A stretch of 45,471 nt of DNA from Bacteroidales bacterium. Its GTDB lineage: Bacteria; Bacteroidota; Bacteroidia; Bacteroidales; JAAYJT01. Made by a program: the position numbers and the translations under genes. The DNA lies in contig JAAYJT010000003.1 of NCBI GenBank assembly GCA_012522795.1, positions 1 through 45,471 of the forward strand, given 5' to 3'. Each line of letters starts with the position of its first letter. Within the stretch, counting starts at the first letter, position 1. This document shows, piece by piece, positions 25,801-36,164 of the stretch. Below the pieces are notes generated by a model. The model was not told where the DNA came from. It saw nothing but the letters and a program-made list of their open reading frames with translations, and searched no databases.

Positions 25801-26789
25801 GCTTCCTGAAGCATACGCTTTTCGTTACGCATGATCACATCAGGGGCTTTGATTTCAATAAGTCTCTTTAAACGGTTATTACGTATTATCACACGTCTGT
25901 ACAGGTCGTTAAGATCAGATGTTGCAAAACGACCGCCATCAAGTGGCACCAAAGGGCGAAGCTCGGGTGGTATTACCGGTACTACCTTTACAATCATCCA
26001 TTCAGGGCGGTTGTCTATATGACGTTGTCCATCACGAAAAGCTTCAAATACTTGCAAGCGTTTAAGTATGTCCTGCTTACGCTGTTGTGATGTTTCATTA
26101 TTGGCGCGGTCGCGAAGTTCAAACGATTCCTTATCCAAATCAAGTCTGCTGAGAAGATCATGTATTGCTTCAGCACCCATTTTAGCTATGAACTTATCAG
26201 AATCGCTATCGTCAAGATATTGGTTTTCTTTGGGTAATTTGTCAAGAATCTCAAAATATTCTTCTTCAGAAATAAGATCAAGATACTGAATATTTTCCTG
26301 TTGCTTAGCAATGCTGCTATCTTCTGATATTAGCTTTTCATTACGCATAACCCCAGGATTGATTACAACATATTTTTCGTAATAAATGATTTGTTCAATC
26401 TTTTTAGTTGTTATGCCGAGCAATGCTCCGATTTTATTGGGCAATGACCTGAAAAACCAAATATGTGCTACTGGAACTACAAGTTGAATATGGCCAACGC
26501 GTTCGCGACGCACTTTCTTTTCAGTAACTTCAACGCCACAGCGATCACATACAATGCCTTTATATCTGATACGCTTATATTTGCCGCAATGACATTCCCA
26601 ATCTTTTACTGGACCGAATATTCTTTCACAAAATAATCCATCGCGCTCAGGTTTGTATGTCCTATAGTTAATAGTTTCTGGTTTTAACACCTCACCACTT
26701 GAACGTTCAAGGATGTACTCAGGTGAAGAAAGACTAATGGTAATGCTGGTAAAAGCACTACCTACCGTAGTTTCTTTTCTAAAAGCCAT
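22866..26789 (-). CDS. rpoC: RNA polymerase beta' subunit (main part, ends at in-frame TAG)
   Basis: This part has 1307 residues; with the downstream continuation the protein would be about 1440, the expected Bacteroidota length. The N-terminal zinc-binding Cys residues are at 66, 68, 81 and 84 (CHCGK…CDRCG). The catalytic Mg loop NADFDGDQM is near residue 488. The second zinc site is [14 protein letters not shown], followed by the trigger-loop region [20 protein letters not shown]. It follows rpoB by 68 bp. The TAG falls where relatives have Lys (DWIFG-stop-KVV against the usual DWI..KKVV). The truncated form would lack essential sequence. Confidence 0.95.
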   Translation of the reverse strand: MAFRKETTVGSAFTSITISLSSPEYILERSSGEVLKPETINYRTYKPERDGLFCERIFGPVKDWECHCGKYKRIRYKGIVCDRCGVEVTEKKVRRERVGHIQLVVPVAHIWFFRSLPNKIGALLGITTKKIEQIIYYEKYVVINPGVMRNEKLISEDSSIAKQQENIQYLDLISEEEYFEILDKLPKENQYLDDSDSDKFIAKMGAEAIHDLLSRLDLDKESFELRDRANNETSQQRKQDILKRLQVFEAFRDGQRHIDNRPEWMIVKVVPVIPPELRPLVPLDGGRFATSDLNDLYRRVIIRNNRLKRLIEIKAPDVIMRNEKRMLQEAVDSLFDNSRKASSVKTESNRALKSLSDSIKGKQGRFRQNLLGKRVDYSGRSVIVVGPELKLYECGLPKEMASELYKPFIIRKLLERGIVKTVKTAKKIVDRKDPVVWDILENILKGHPVLLNRAPTLHRLGIQAFQPKLIEGKAIQLHPLVCTAFNADFDGDQMAVHVPLGNAAILEAQILMLASHNILNPANGAPITVPSQDMVLGLYYMTKARKSIPENPVKGEGMTFYSPEEVIIAYNERKVDLHAIIKVKIEFPENGTFVKRIIETTAGRVLFNQVVPREYGYINQVLNKKALRDTIGDILKKTDNAQVAKFLDDIKDLGFNMAFKGGLSFNLGDVVVPEEKIDLIEKANQEVEEIMTSYNMGFITYNERYNKIIDVWSHTNSLLTLTLMDKLIKDKQGFNPVYMMLDSGARGSKEQIRQLSGMRGLMAKPQKSTATGAEIIENPILSNFKEGLSVLEYFISTHGARKGLADTALKTADAGYLTRRLVDVSQDVIISEEDCGTLRGLTISSLKKSEEVVETLYDRILGRVTLHDVYHPNTGELIIAAGNELTEDICSIIEESPIESVEIRSVLTCESKLGVCAKCYGRNLASGHMVQKGEAVGVIAAQSIGEPGTQLTLRTFHMGGSALNIDISSKVQSKYDGTIEIDELRYVDYPTTDNKKASVVIGRSAEMRIVDKNTGIPLTSAHIPYGAKLYFRSGDDLSKGDLIAEWDPYNAVILSEVTGKIVYNNIIEGVTYKVESDEQTGYHDKVVIETRQKAKNPSIRIVSDSDETLKTYDIPVGAHIIVEEHHKIKAGEILAKIPRAIGKTGDITGGLPRVTELFEARNPSNPAVVSEIDGVVSFGKKLKRGNREVIITSKTGEEKSYLVSTTKQILAQENDYVKAGTPLSDGAITPASILAIKGPMKVQEYIVNEVQEVYRLQGVKINDKHFEVIGRQMMRKIEIEDPGDIKVLEGDLKNKTDFHEENDWIFG

Positions 26790-26857
26790 TTGATTTTATA
26801 TAAATATTTTTTTAATATGTTAAATTATTCTTTAAAAAGGTGGAAGTCAAAGGGTTT

Positions 26858-29800
26858 CTAATTAAAGGTAACATCAAGACAAAGACCTCTTAATTCATGG
26901 ATCAATACGTTGAAAGATTCAGGAATTCCGGGAATGGGCATGTTTTGACCCTTTACAATAGCTTCGTATGCTTTTGCTCTGCCTGTTACATCGTCAGATT
27001 TAACAGTAAGAACTTCCTGCAGAATATTTGCAGCACCAAAAGCTTCCAATGCCCATACTTCCATTTCTCCGAAACGCTGACCTCCAAATTGGGCTTTACC
27101 ACCGAGAGGTTGCTGTGTAATAAGAGAGTATGGCCCTATTGAACGGGCATGCATCTTGTCGTCAATTAAATGGTGAAGCTTCATCATATAAATATAACCT
27201 ACTGTTGCAGGCTGATCAAAACGTTCACCTGTACCACCATCGTAAAGATAAACCTGACCATTTTCGGGCAAACCTGCTTTATTTAGATATTCATTGATTT
27301 GATCAATATTACCACCATCAAAAATTGGAGATTCAAAATGCAGATCCAATTTAGTTGCTGCCCAACCAAGTATTGTTTCGTAAATCTGTCCCAGGTTCAT
27401 TCGAGATGGCACACCAAGCGGGTTTAATACAATATCAACAGGAGTTCCGTCTTTGAGGAAAGGCATATCTTCTTCGCGTACAATTCTTGCTACAATACCC
27501 TTGTTTCCATGTCTGCCTGCCATTTTATCACCAACCGTCAGCTTACGCTTTTTTGCAACATATACTTTTGCCATCTGTACTATGCCGGTAGGTAATTCAT
27601 CTCCTACAGTAGCAACAAACTTTTTGCGATTATAAATTCCAAGTATTTCTTTATACTGGATTATGTAATTGTTAATCATTTGTTTGATCAGATCGTTATT
27701 CGTTTTATCTGATGTCCAGCGGTTGGGGTTAACATTGTTAAAATCAAGCCCACTGAGTATTTTATATGTAAACTTAATTTTTTTAGGTACAAGCAGTTCT
27801 TTAAAATTGTTAGAGACACCCTGAGAAGTTTTTCCATTCAGAATTACTGTAAGCTTGTCAACAAGTTTGTTCTTCAGGTCGCTTACATTGTGGTTAAACT
27901 CTTCATCAAGATTTTTGACAATATCTTTATCTTTGGCTTTGGATTTTTTATCTTTAAAAACTCTTGAAAATAATTTTTTATCAACAACTACGCCTTTCAT
28001 TGCTGGAGGTGCTTTTAGCGAAGCATCTTTTACGTCACCGGCTTTATCACCAAAAATTGCGCGTAATAATTTTTCTTCCGGTGTAGGATCGCTTTCACCT
28101 TTTGGTGTAATTTTCCCAATAAGAATATCACCTTCTTTTACTTCTGCACCAATACGAACCAATCCATATTCATCAAGGTCTTTTGTTGCTTCAGCACTAA
28201 CATTGGGAATATCACTTGTCAACTCCTCAATTCCACGTTTAGTATCGCGAACTTCAAGTACGAACTCTTCAATATGTATAGAAGTAAATATATCTTCTCT
28301 GACAATACGTTCAGAGATTACAATGGCATCCTCAAAATTATATCCTTTCCATGGTATAAATGCCACCATAAGGTTACGTCCTAATGCCAGTTCTCCATTT
28401 TGTGTTGCATAACCTTCACACAGCACTTGTCCTTTACTTACCTTCATTCCTTTTTGAACTATAGGCCGTAAATTAATACAAGTGTTTTGGTTGGTTCTGG
28501 TAAATTTGGCAAGGTTATATTTTTTTACATCATCATCAAAACTGACAAGACGTTCATTTTCAGCACGTGTATAACGTATTACAATATCTGTTGCATCAAC
28601 ATATTCTACAATGCCATCTCCTTCGGCATGAAGTAGTACTCTGGAATCGCGAACTACAGCTTTCTCTATTCCAGTTCCTACAAATGGAATTTCAGGGTTT
28701 AGTAACGGAACAGCCTGACGCATCATGTTTGATCCCATCAAAGCGCGGTTAGCATCATCGTGTTCAAGAAATGGAATTAGCGATGCTGCAATTGATGCAA
28801 TTTGGTTGGGAGCAACGTCAATAAGGTCAACCTTGTCACGGTCAACTATTGGATAATCAGCCAGATAACGTGCCTTAACGTTTTCGTCTAAAATATATCC
28901 CTGATCTGAAATAAGTGTGCTGGCTTGTGCAATAATTTTATTTTCTTCTTCTTCAGCACTAAGATAGATGGGAGCTTCTTTAAGTGCAACCTTGCCATCA
29001 ATAACTTTTTGATAAGGAGTTTCAATGAATCCCATGCGGTTGATCTTTGCATAAACACAAAGTGATGATATCAAACCAATATTTGGTCCTTCAGGAGTTT
29101 CTATAGTACACAAGCGCCCATAGTGTGTGAAGTGAACATCTCGTACCTCAAAGCCTGCACGCTCACGTGAAAGTCCACCAGGGCCAAGAGCTGAAACTCG
29201 TCTTTTGTGAGTTAATTCCGAAAGAGGATTGGTTTGATCCATAAATTGTGAGAGCTGATTTATCCCAAAGAATGAATTTATTACTGCTGATAAAGTCTTG
29301 GCATTAATCAGGTCCATTGGCGTAAATACTTCATTGTCACGAACATTCATGCGTTCTCTGATAGTCCGGGCCATACGTGCCAGTCCTATGCCAAACTGAT
29401 TGTAAAGTTGTTCGCCAACGGTACGAACCCTACGGTTACTAAGATGGTCAATATCATCAACTTCAGTACGTTCGTTTATTAATCCAATAAGATACTTTAT
29501 AATTGAAATAATATCTTCTTTAGTAAGAACTCTGGTCTCGCTTGATATTTCAAGATTTAATTTTTTGTTTATTCTATAACGTCCTACTTCATCAAGGTCG
29601 TAGCGTTTATCAGAAAAGAAAAGCTTTTCAATTATACCGCGGGCAGTTTCCTCATCGGGAGGTTCTGCATTACGGAGTAGACGATAAATAAATTCAACGG
29701 CTTCTTTACCTGAGTTAGCCGTATCTTTTTGCATGGTATTGAAAATGATGGAATAATCCTGAACATTAATGCCTTCTTTGTGAATAAGTATTGTTTTTGA

Positions 29801-30664
29801 ACCCGACTCAAGGATTATATCAATATGCTCATTCTCAATAATTGTTTCTCTGTCTATTATTACTTCAGTTCTTTCAATTGAAACAACTTCACCTGTATCC
29901 TCATCTACAAAATCTTCAATCCATGTCTTCAGAACTCTGGCAGCTAATCTACTACCAATTACTTTTCTCAGAGCAGTTTTATTAACTTTGACTTCAACAG
30001 CAAGTTCAAATATTTCAAGAATATCGCGATCGCTTTCGTAACCAATTGCACGAAGCAGGGTAGTTACCGGTAATTTCTTTTTTCTGTCAATGTATGCATA
30101 CATGACATTGTGAATATCTGTTGTAAATTCTATCCACGAACCTCTAAAAGGAATAATACGTGCAGAATAGAGTTGTTGCCCATTTGCATGGAATGAAGTG
30201 CCAAAGAAAACACCTGGAGAACGGTGTAATTGGGAAACTATAACACGCTCGGCTCCATTTATTATAAATGTACCTTTGGGCGTCATATAAGGAATCATTC
30301 CAAGATATACATCCTGTATGATAGTTTCAAAATCTTCATGCTCGGGATCTGTACAATATAATTTTAGTTTAGCCTTTAAAGGTACACTATACGACAAGCC
30401 TCTTACCAGGCATTCATCTATTGAGTAGCGGGGTGGGTCAATAAAATAGTCTAGGAATTCAAGGACAAAATTATTTCGGGCATCTGTTATTGGGAAGTTT
30501 TCACTAAAAACTTTATAAAGACCTTCGTTTACTCTGTTTTCCGGATTTGTTTCCAGTTGAAAGAAATCCTGAAATGATTTTAGTTGAATGTCTAGAAAGT
30601 CAGGATATTTAGCCTTAATCTGTGCAGATGCAAAACTAATTTTTTTTATTTTTTCAGTTACCAA
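26858..30664 (-). CDS. rpoB: RNA polymerase beta subunit
   Basis: This is a 1268-residue protein with all major beta regions. They include the rifampicin-pocket segment ([23 protein letters not shown], with Gln, Asp and His in wild-type-like positions), the fork region [31 protein letters not shown], and the C-terminal clamp contacts [21 protein letters not shown]. It ends DVTFN then TAG, showing that TAG works as a stop in this genome. It lies between rplL (125 bp upstream, with a hairpin) and rpoC. Confidence 0.97.
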   Translation of the reverse strand: MVTEKIKKISFASAQIKAKYPDFLDIQLKSFQDFFQLETNPENRVNEGLYKVFSENFPITDARNNFVLEFLDYFIDPPRYSIDECLVRGLSYSVPLKAKLKLYCTDPEHEDFETIIQDVYLGMIPYMTPKGTFIINGAERVIVSQLHRSPGVFFGTSFHANGQQLYSARIIPFRGSWIEFTTDIHNVMYAYIDRKKKLPVTTLLRAIGYESDRDILEIFELAVEVKVNKTALRKVIGSRLAARVLKTWIEDFVDEDTGEVVSIERTEVIIDRETIIENEHIDIILESGSKTILIHKEGINVQDYSIIFNTMQKDTANSGKEAVEFIYRLLRNAEPPDEETARGIIEKLFFSDKRYDLDEVGRYRINKKLNLEISSETRVLTKEDIISIIKYLIGLINERTEVDDIDHLSNRRVRTVGEQLYNQFGIGLARMARTIRERMNVRDNEVFTPMDLINAKTLSAVINSFFGINQLSQFMDQTNPLSELTHKRRVSALGPGGLSRERAGFEVRDVHFTHYGRLCTIETPEGPNIGLISSLCVYAKINRMGFIETPYQKVIDGKVALKEAPIYLSAEEEENKIIAQASTLISDQGYILDENVKARYLADYPIVDRDKVDLIDVAPNQIASIAASLIPFLEHDDANRALMGSNMMRQAVPLLNPEIPFVGTGIEKAVVRDSRVLLHAEGDGIVEYVDATDIVIRYTRAENERLVSFDDDVKKYNLAKFTRTNQNTCINLRPIVQKGMKVSKGQVLCEGYATQNGELALGRNLMVAFIPWKGYNFEDAIVISERIVREDIFTSIHIEEFVLEVRDTKRGIEELTSDIPNVSAEATKDLDEYGLVRIGAEVKEGDILIGKITPKGESDPTPEEKLLRAIFGDKAGDVKDASLKAPPAMKGVVVDKKLFSRVFKDKKSKAKDKDIVKNLDEEFNHNVSDLKNKLVDKLTVILNGKTSQGVSNNFKELLVPKKIKFTYKILSGLDFNNVNPNRWTSDKTNNDLIKQMINNYIIQYKEILGIYNRKKFVATVGDELPTGIVQMAKVYVAKKRKLTVGDKMAGRHGNKGIVARIVREEDMPFLKDGTPVDIVLNPLGVPSRMNLGQIYETILGWAATKLDLHFESPIFDGGNIDQINEYLNKAGLPENGQVYLYDGGTGERFDQPATVGYIYMMKLHHLIDDKMHARSIGPYSLITQQPLGGKAQFGGQRFGEMEVWALEAFGAANILQEVLTVKSDDVTGRAKAYEAIVKGQNMPIPGIPESFNVLIHELRGLCLDVTFN

Positions 30665-30731
30665 TGTTGTTTGAATTTTAAGTTTACAATAAATTTAAAA
30701 AAGGACAGCCCACCTTAAGGTTATATGCAAA

Positions 30732-30768
30732 CAGACCACTCAGCTCTACTTGGAACTGAGTGGATCTG
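30732..30768 (-). promoter_or_regulatory. Hairpin between rplL and rpoB (attenuator or processing site)
   Basis: On the minus strand, CAGATCCACTCAG pairs with CTGAGTGGTCTG (one bulge) around a 12-nt loop, about 22 nt after the rplL stop and 68 nt before rpoB. A short TTTG follows. Position and strength recall the rplL-rpoB attenuator/RNase III region of enteric bacteria, but a conserved mechanism is inference. Confidence 0.55.
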
Positions 30769-30789
30769 TTTTTATGTAAATTGTTGAAA

Positions 30790-31170
30790 TTATTTAATTT
30801 CAACTTCAGCACCGGCTTCTTGTAGTTGCTTAGCTAATGCATCAGCTTCGTCCTTGGTAACACCTTCTTTTATTGCTTTGGGAGCGGCATCAACCAATTC
30901 TTTTGATTCTTTAAGACCTAAGCTGGTGAGTTCTTTTACTAATTTAACAACAGCTAATTTCGACTGTCCGGGATGTTTTAAAATAACATCAAACTGTGTT
31001 TGCTCTTCAACTGCTGCTGCAGCGTCACCACCAGCCGGACCAGCCATCATTACTGGAGCTGCTGCTGCCGGCTCAATGCCGTATTCTTCTTTTAAAATAT
31101 CAGCCAATTCATTGACTTCTTTAACTGTTAAATTAACCAGTTGTTCTGCGAAAGCTTTTAAATCTGCCAT
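30790..31170 (-). CDS. rplL: Ribosomal protein bL12 (L7/L12)
   Basis: This is a 126-residue protein. The N-terminal dimerisation helices ([23 protein letters not shown]) are followed by an Ala/Gly-rich hinge (about 34-53) and the C-terminal factor-binding domain with [17 protein letters not shown] and [15 protein letters not shown]. It forms the stalk that recruits EF-Tu and EF-G. It is cotranscribed with rplJ, 91 bp upstream. Confidence 0.97.
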   Translation of the reverse strand: MADLKAFAEQLVNLTVKEVNELADILKEEYGIEPAAAAPVMMAGPAGGDAAAAVEEQTQFDVILKHPGQSKLAVVKLVKELTSLGLKESKELVDAAPKAIKEGVTKDEADALAKQLQEAGAEVEIK

Positions 31171-31261
31171 TTTATTTAAGTTATTTAAATGTTCTATTAA
31201 TCGTTTTGTTTAATTTAAAAAAATAAATAGTGCCTTTTGGAAACTATATGTTTTAAAAAGT

Positions 31262-31783
31262 TTATGATTCCTTTTCTGATAGAGTTTCCAGAATACCGGC
31301 AATTTTTGACCCACCCGACTGCAATCCGGAGATTACGTTTCGGATTGGTGATTGCAATAAAGCAACAAGTTCACCCACTAATTCATTCTTTGATTTAATG
31401 TTAATCAGAAAATCTATCTGATTATCGCCAATATACGACATTTCTTCAATATAGGCACCCTTGAGTATTGGTTTTGGGGCACTTTTCCTGAATTCTTTAA
31501 TAAGTTTTGCAGGATCATTGGCAACTTCAGATGTCATGATTGCCGTAGGTCCGACAAGCACGCCATAAAGATTTGAGAAATCCCTTCCTGAACGTTCCAT
31601 TGCTTTTTTCAGAAGTGTGTTTTTTACAACCATCAATTTGATGTCTCTTCTGAAGCATTGTCTTCGTAGTTGGTTAGTTTTCTCAACATTTAATCCAGAA
31701 GTATCGGTGATATAGAGACAACTTATATCCTTAAGTTGCTCAGACATAGATTCAATTAATTGAGTTTTATCTTCCTTTTTCAT
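31262..31783 (-). CDS. rplJ: Ribosomal protein uL10
   Basis: This is a 173-residue protein: KEDKTQLIESMSEQLKDI, SGLNVEKTNQLRRQCF, VVKNTLLKKAMERSG and the C-terminal helix that binds L12 dimers (NVISGLQSGGSKIAGILETL). It anchors the L12 stalk to 23S rRNA. It is preceded by an RNA leader (31804-31855), with a ribosome site AAGGAG close to the ATG. Confidence 0.95.
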   Translation of the reverse strand: MKKEDKTQLIESMSEQLKDISCLYITDTSGLNVEKTNQLRRQCFRRDIKLMVVKNTLLKKAMERSGRDFSNLYGVLVGPTAIMTSEVANDPAKLIKEFRKSAPKPILKGAYIEEMSYIGDNQIDFLINIKSKNELVGELVALLQSPIRNVISGLQSGGSKIAGILETLSEKES

Positions 31784-31803
31784 AACTCCTTAGATTTTAT
31801 TTC

Positions 31804-31855
31804 AAAAATATCAGAGTGATCGTTGGCTACACACCTTTAATCACAATGATATTTT
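31804..31855 (-). ncRNA. L10 (rplJ) leader RNA, autoregulatory
   Basis: The minus strand pairs AAAATATCA with TGATATTTT (9 bp) and, inside, GTGAT with ATCAC. The apical part is TAAAGGTGTGTAGCCAACG. The outer stem starts inside the rplA stop codon. In many bacteria L10(L12)4 binds a leader at exactly this place to repress rplJL. The stem followed by Ts could also act as an attenuator. A covariance-model search was not possible. Confidence 0.6.
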
Positions 31856-32549
31856 ATGAAGTAAATGATTTAGGATCAACATGAATACCCGGACTCATCG
31901 TACTTGACATATAAATGCTTTTGATATATGTACCTTTAGCTGCTGCCGGCTTTAACTTAATAATAGTATGCAGCAGTTCTTTAGCATTATCTATAATCTT
32001 AGATGCCTCAAAAGATACTTTACCTATTGAAGTGTGGATGATACCGTATCTGTCAACTCTAAAATCAATCTTTCCGGCTTTAACTTCCGTTACAGCTTTT
32101 CCTACTTCCATAGTAACAGTTCCGGCTTTCGGGTTAGGCATAAGGCCACGGGGTCCTAAAATTCTTCCCAGTGCACCTATTTTAGGCATTACAGTAGGCA
32201 TAGTAATAATTACATCAACGTCGGTCCATCCGCCTTTAATTTTATTGATGTATTCATCAAGCCCTACATGCTCGGCTCCGGCTGCTTTTGCTTCCTCTTC
32301 ATTTTCAGGAGGACAAAGAACAAGAACTCTAACAGTTTTTCCAGTACCGTGTGGCAATGTAACCACTCCTCTTACCATTTGATCTGCTTTTCGCGGATCA
32401 ACACCAAGGCGTACGTCTACATCAACTGAAGCATCAAACTTTGTATAAGTGATTTCTTTTACAAGCTTTACTGCATCAGACAGGGAATAAACTGCGTTTT
32501 TATCGAGTTTTTTCAGAGCTTCTTTTCGTTTTTTTGTTAGTGTTGCCAT
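31854..32549 (-). CDS. rplA: Ribosomal protein uL1
   Basis: This is a 231-residue, full-length protein with [21 protein letters not shown], the hinge region [31 protein letters not shown] and the C-terminal [17 protein letters not shown]. It binds 23S rRNA at the L1 stalk and in many bacteria represses its own rplKA mRNA. It follows rplK by 56 bp. Confidence 0.97.
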   Translation of the reverse strand: MATLTKKRKEALKKLDKNAVYSLSDAVKLVKEITYTKFDASVDVDVRLGVDPRKADQMVRGVVTLPHGTGKTVRVLVLCPPENEEEAKAAGAEHVGLDEYINKIKGGWTDVDVIITMPTVMPKIGALGRILGPRGLMPNPKAGTVTMEVGKAVTEVKAGKIDFRVDRYGIIHTSIGKVSFEASKIIDNAKELLHTIIKLKPAAAKGTYIKSIYMSSTMSPGIHVDPKSFTS

Positions 32550-32605
32550 CTTCTTTATTAATAAGTTAGCGATTGCATAGGTTTGTTAACACGTCTACCC
32601 ATTGA

Positions 32606-33052
32606 TTATTTAGCTTCAATGGGTGATTTACCTTTGATTGCGATCCCCATGCTACGGGCAGTACCTGCAACCATACTAATTGCTGATTCCATTGTAAATG
32701 CATTCAAGTCATTCATTTTGTTTTCAGCAATAGTCTGAACCTGTTCCCAGGTCACTGTAGCTACTTTCCTCAGGTTAGGTTCAGGTGAGCCTTGTTTGGC
32801 TTTTGCAGCTTCAAGTAATTGAACTGCAACAGGAGGGGATTTAATAATAAAAGTGAACGATTTATCTTTGTATACAGTAATGATAACAGGAATTAGCACG
32901 CCCATTGTACTTTGTGTTCGTGCATTGAACTGTTTACAAAACTCCATTATGTTCACCCCTCTTGCACCTAAAGCAGGCCCAACCGGTGGAGATGGATTAG
33001 CAGCTCCGCCCTTGATCTGCAATTTAATAAGTCCAGCTATTTCTTTTGCCAT
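32606..33052 (-). CDS. rplK: Ribosomal protein uL11
   Basis: This is a 148-residue protein with [36 protein letters not shown] and the RNA-binding C-terminus ending in GTARSMGI. It forms the GTPase-associated centre on 23S rRNA together with the L10-L12 stalk. It is the first r-protein gene after nusG (64-bp gap). Confidence 0.97.
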   Translation of the reverse strand: MAKEIAGLIKLQIKGGAANPSPPVGPALGARGVNIMEFCKQFNARTQSTMGVLIPVIITVYKDKSFTFIIKSPPVAVQLLEAAKAKQGSPEPNLRKVATVTWEQVQTIAENKMNDLNAFTMESAISMVAGTARSMGIAIKGKSPIEAK

Positions 33053-33116
33053 GTTTTTATCAGGTAAATAGGTGAATATTAAAAAAATTAAATGCCTTTA
33101 ACAGGCAATATAGGTA

Positions 33117-33659
33117 TTATTCTTTTTCAACTTGCATGAAACTCAATTCCAGAGGAGTTTTTCTGCCAAAAATCTTAACCATTACTTTCAAACGTTTTTT
33201 CTCTTCATTGATTTCTTCAATAACTCCGCTAAAACTGTTGAATGGTCCGTCAATAACAGTAACTATTTCACCGACAATAAAAGGAATATTGAGTTCTTCG
33301 CCTTTCTCAGCCATTTCGTCAACTCTACCTAAAATACGGTTTATTTCTGACTGGCGCAGAGGTTCAGCTTCACCCTTAGTTCCAAGAAAGCCTAATACAC
33401 CGGGTATATTCCTTAAAAGATGAGGTACCTCACCAATAAGTACTGCTTCTACCAAGACATAACCTGGAAAAAAATTACGTTCCTTACTTATTTTCTTGCC
33501 CTTTCTGATCTGAAAAACTTTCTCAGTAGGGATAAGAACCTGCGAAACATAATCTTTCAATCCCAAGCGATTTACTTCACTTTCGATGTATTGTTTCACT
33601 TTCTTTTCATTTCCCGTAATGGCCCGTAAAACGTACCATTTTTTTTGATCATCACTCAT
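33117..33659 (-). CDS. nusG: Transcription antitermination/elongation factor NusG
   Basis: This is a 180-residue protein with an NGN domain (KKWYVLRAITGNEKKVKQYI, FFPGYVLVEAVL, IPGVLGFLG) and a C-terminal KOW domain (GEIVTVIDGPFNSFSGVIEEI). It couples RNA polymerase to ribosomes or Rho. It lies 63 bp after secE, as in the conserved secE-nusG-rplK order. Confidence 0.97.
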   Translation of the reverse strand: MSDDQKKWYVLRAITGNEKKVKQYIESEVNRLGLKDYVSQVLIPTEKVFQIRKGKKISKERNFFPGYVLVEAVLIGEVPHLLRNIPGVLGFLGTKGEAEPLRQSEINRILGRVDEMAEKGEELNIPFIVGEIVTVIDGPFNSFSGVIEEINEEKKRLKVMVKIFGRKTPLELSFMQVEKE

Positions 33660-33722
33660 TCTATGTGTTGAAATTGAAAAGAATTAATACCAGGATATAA
33701 TTGACACTCGGTAATGCACAAA

Positions 33723-33920
33723 TCAAACAAGCTTGTAAAATTGCTCAAGAATTGTTTGAAAGGATTTATCCATCAAATAAACGACTAAAGCGATTATTAG
33801 GGAAGCAATGGATACAACAATTGCACTACTTTGCAGCTCACTCCATGTTGGCCATGATACTTTATGTACCAATTCATCGTAACTTTCGTTGATGTATGTT
33901 TTTAAACTAAACTTTGCCAT
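33723..33920 (-). CDS. secE: Preprotein translocase subunit SecE
   Basis: This is a 65-residue single-helix SecE. The ATG at 33918-33920 is chosen, since upstream codons overlap the tRNA-Trp gene. A conserved amphipathic segment ELVHKVSWPTWSELQSSA precedes the membrane helix AIVVSIASLIIALVVYLMD. It is an essential part of the SecYEG channel. It sits between tRNA-Trp and nusG. Confidence 0.95.
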   Translation of the reverse strand: MAKFSLKTYINESYDELVHKVSWPTWSELQSSAIVVSIASLIIALVVYLMDKSFQTILEQFYKLV

Positions 33921-33935
33921 TATTAACAAATTTTG

Positions 33936-34008
33936 CACGGGTGGAGAGACTCGAACTCCCGGCACTCGGTTTTGGAGACCGATGCTCTACCAACTGAGCT
34001 ACACCCGT
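33936..34008 (-). tRNA. trpT: tRNA-Trp (CCA)
   Basis: This is a 73-nt cloverleaf. The acceptor ACGGGTG pairs with CACCCGT, discriminator G. The D arm is GTAGCTCAGTTGGTAGAGC, the anticodon stem TCGGT/ACCGA with loop CTCCAAA gives CCA, and the T arm contains GTTCGAGTC. It lies between tuf and secE. Confidence 0.95.
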
Positions 34009-34073
34009 TTAGAAGCCATTTTGAATACAAGTTCTGTTTGGATCAGTTTTTAAAACAGATATAAGGTATTACT

Positions 34074-35261
34074 TTATTCAATAATTTCTGTAATCTGTCC
34101 GGCGCCTACTGTACGTCCACCTTCACGAATTGCAAAACGCAATCCTTTATTCAAAGCAATTTGATGGATCAAATTAACATGAATTGTAAGATTGTCACCG
34201 GGCATGACCATTTCAACTCCTTCCGGAAGACTGATTTCACCGGTTACGTCAGTGGTTCTGAAATAGAATTGTGGACGATAATGTTTATGGAATGGTGTAT
34301 GACGTCCGCCTTCTTCTTTTTTCAGAATATAAACTTCAGCCTTAAATTCTTTATGTGGTTTGATTGAACCAGGCTTAGCAATTACCATACCACGACGGAT
34401 TTCATCTTTATCAATACCACGTAACAGTAAACCTGCATTGTCGCCAGCCTCACCCTGATCCAGGATTTTGCGGAACATTTCAACACCGGTAACAACTGAT
34501 TTCATTTTTTCAGCACCTAATCCGATAATATCAACAGGATCGCCAACATTTATAACACCGGTTTCAATACGACCGGTAGCAACAGTGCCACGACCAGTAA
34601 TTGAGAAAACGTCCTCTACAGGCATTAAAAATTCTTTATCGCGGTCGCGAACTGGTAAAGGAACATAGCTATCCACGGCTGCCATAAGTTCCATGATTTT
34701 GTCCTGCCATATGGGTTCTTTATTCAATCCACCTAATGCAGATCCACGGATAACAGGTGTGTCATCGCCATCAAAGCCGTAGAATGACAGCAGATCACGG
34801 ATTTCCATTTCAACAAGCTCGAGAAGCTCTTCGTCGTCAACCAGATCAACTTTATTCATAAAAACAACGAGCTTCGGAACACCAACCTGACGAGCTAAAA
34901 GAATATGTTCACGGGTTTGAGGCATAGGACCATCGGTAGCAGCTACTACGAGAATAGCTCCGTCCATCTGGGCTGCACCAGTAACCATGTTCTTAATATA
35001 GTCGGCGTGACCGGGACAGTCAACATGAGCATAATGTCTTGTTTCGGTCTGATATTCAACGTGAGACGTATTAATGGTAATACCTCTTTCTTTTTCTTCA
35101 GGAGCATTATCAATTGAATCGAATGATCTGAGCTCAGAAAGCCCCTTTTCAAAAAGAGTAAGAGTAATTGCTGCAGTCAGCGTTGTCTTACCGTGGTCAA
35201 TGTGACCGATAGTGCCTACGTTGACGTGCGGCTTCGAACGGGTGAATTTTTCTTTTGCCAT
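34074..35261 (-). CDS. tuf: Elongation factor Tu
   Basis: This is a 395-residue, full-length protein. The G1 motif GHIDHGKT lies at 19-26, then switch regions with [13 protein letters not shown]3 DCPGHADY, G4 NKVD and G5 SAL. Domains 2 and 3 are intact ([20 protein letters not shown]). It delivers aminoacyl-tRNA to the ribosome. It is transcribed after the four-tRNA cluster and before tRNA-Trp-secE. Whether a second tuf exists cannot be seen here. Confidence 0.97.
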   Translation of the reverse strand: MAKEKFTRSKPHVNVGTIGHIDHGKTTLTAAITLTLFEKGLSELRSFDSIDNAPEEKERGITINTSHVEYQTETRHYAHVDCPGHADYIKNMVTGAAQMDGAILVVAATDGPMPQTREHILLARQVGVPKLVVFMNKVDLVDDEELLELVEMEIRDLLSFYGFDGDDTPVIRGSALGGLNKEPIWQDKIMELMAAVDSYVPLPVRDRDKEFLMPVEDVFSITGRGTVATGRIETGVINVGDPVDIIGLGAEKMKSVVTGVEMFRKILDQGEAGDNAGLLLRGIDKDEIRRGMVIAKPGSIKPHKEFKAEVYILKKEEGGRHTPFHKHYRPQFYFRTTDVTGEISLPEGVEMVMPGDNLTIHVNLIHQIALNKGLRFAIREGGRTVGAGQITEIIE

Positions 35262-35317
35262 ATTGAATTATTGTTACTAGTTAATTAAGAAAATATTATA
35301 CACTCAAAAAAAAATTG

Positions 35318-35389
35318 AGCCAATGATGAGATTTGAACTCATGACCCCTTCCTTACCAAGGAAGTGCTCTACCCCTGAGCTACATCGGC
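35318..35389 (-). tRNA. thrT: tRNA-Thr (GGT)
   Basis: This is a 72-nt cloverleaf. GCCGATG pairs with CATTGGC (one G-T), and the anticodon stem CTTCC/GGAAG with loop TTGGTAA gives GGT. It is the last tRNA before tuf. Confidence 0.95.
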
Positions 35390-35398
35390 TGGTATTTG

Positions 35399-35471
35399 AG
35401 CGGAAGACGGGGTTCGAACCCGCTACCTAAAGCTTGGAAGGCTTTCGCTCTACCAAATGAGCTACTTCCGC
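35399..35471 (-). tRNA. glyT: tRNA-Gly (TCC)
   Basis: This is a 73-nt cloverleaf. GCGGAAG pairs with CTTCCGC, and the anticodon stem AAAGC/GCTTT with loop CTTCCAA gives TCC. The T loop GTTCGAACC is intact. Confidence 0.95.
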
Positions 35472-35483
35472 CTATTAAACCAG

Positions 35484-35565
35484 TGGGGAGAGAAGGATTC
35501 GAACCTCCGAAGGCTTCGCCAACAGATTTACAGTCTGCCCCATTTGACCGCTCTGGTATCTCCCC
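35484..35565 (-). tRNA. tyrU: tRNA-Tyr (GTA)
   Basis: This is an 82-nt class II tRNA with a long variable arm (GGCGAAGCC region). GGGGAGA pairs with TCTCCCC, and the anticodon stem around loop TGTAAAT gives GTA. Confidence 0.95.
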
Positions 35566-35586
35566 TAAGTTATTTACAAAGAACTG

Positions 35587-35660
35587 AGCCGATAGAGGGA
35601 TTCGAACCCCCGACCCGCTGATTACAAATCAGCTGCTCTGACCAACTGAGCTACATCGGC
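35587..35660 (-). tRNA. thrU: tRNA-Thr (TGT)
   Basis: This is a 74-nt cloverleaf. GCCGATG pairs with TATCGGC, and the anticodon stem GCTGA/TCAGC with loop TTTGTAA gives TGT. It is the first gene of the tRNA-tuf unit. Confidence 0.95.
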
Positions 35661-35708
35661 TTTTATTTTACAATATGTCAATATATTTCTTTCAGCTTAA
35701 CAAAATAC

Positions 35709-35742
35709 CACAATTACTCTTGTTTAAGATATAAGTGTCAAA
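35709..35742 (-). promoter_or_regulatory. Candidate promoter of the tRNA-tuf-rpoBC cluster
   Basis: TTTG at 35739-35742 and TAATTGTG (one mismatch to TAnnTTTG) at 35709-35716 have suitable spacing. The expected start is about 40 nt before the first tRNA. It is the best match in the 190-bp gap between hpf and tRNA-Thr, but one box is imperfect. Confidence 0.4.
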
Positions 35743-35756
35743 TACTTGTTTCACTG

Positions 35757-35787
35757 ATTAAAACAGCCCTTTTATAGAAAGGGGCTG
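35757..35787 (-). terminator. Intrinsic terminator after hpf
   Basis: On the minus strand CAGCCCCTTT pairs with AAAAGGGCTG (one mismatch) over a 4-nt loop and is followed by TTTTAA. It lies about 65 nt after the hpf stop and separates it from the tRNA-tuf unit. Confidence 0.65.
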
Positions 35788-35850
35788 CAAAAGTATAAAA
35801 CATTGCTGAATCTACAAACAAAAATATGAAAAAAATCAAACAAATTTTTT

Positions 35851-36147
35851 TTAACCTTTAAGCTTTGCTTTGTATCTCTTGATTTGAGGGCGTAATGCTT
35901 CAACTGAATTATCAATAGCCTCCTCAAAAGTTTTGCATTGTTTTTTTGCAAAAAGATCATTTCCGGGAACACGTAATCTTATTTCTGCAATTTTATTTTC
36001 TTGCTTATCATTATTATCAAGACGCAGTGTAACTTCGCTTGATATAATTCCTTCAAACAGGCTATTTAGTTTACCAACTTTATCTTGTATAAAATCATCT
36101 AATTTCTGATCAGTCTTAAAATGAATGGATGAGATCTTAACTTTCAT
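35851..36147 (-). CDS. hpf: Ribosome hibernation-promoting factor (short HPF/RaiA family)
   Basis: This is a 98-residue protein with the S30AE fold: MKVKISSIHFKTDQKLDDFIQDKVGKL, EVTLRL, AEIRLRVPGNDLFAKKQCKTFEEAIDNSVEAL. It binds the 30S decoding region in slow growth. It lies 17 bp after xerC, so is probably cotranscribed with it. Confidence 0.9.
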   Translation of the reverse strand: MKVKISSIHFKTDQKLDDFIQDKVGKLNSLFEGIISSEVTLRLDNNDKQENKIAEIRLRVPGNDLFAKKQCKTFEEAIDNSVEALRPQIKRYKAKLKG

Positions 36148-36164
36148 ACGTTCCTCCTTTTATT

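Noticed and set aside
22866-26789. Genetic code change (TAG as sense codon) to explain rpoC
   Set aside because: TAG terminates rpoB and rnpA at their normal family ends, so genome-wide reassignment does not fit.
26821-26857. Separate promoter between rpoB and rpoC
   Set aside because: No TAnnTTTG box with a partner is visible in the 68-bp gap; cotranscription is the simpler reading.
27855-28412. 185-codon plus-strand ORF in rpoB
   Set aside because: It is antisense to highly conserved rpoB sequence and serine-rich as expected of a shadow frame.
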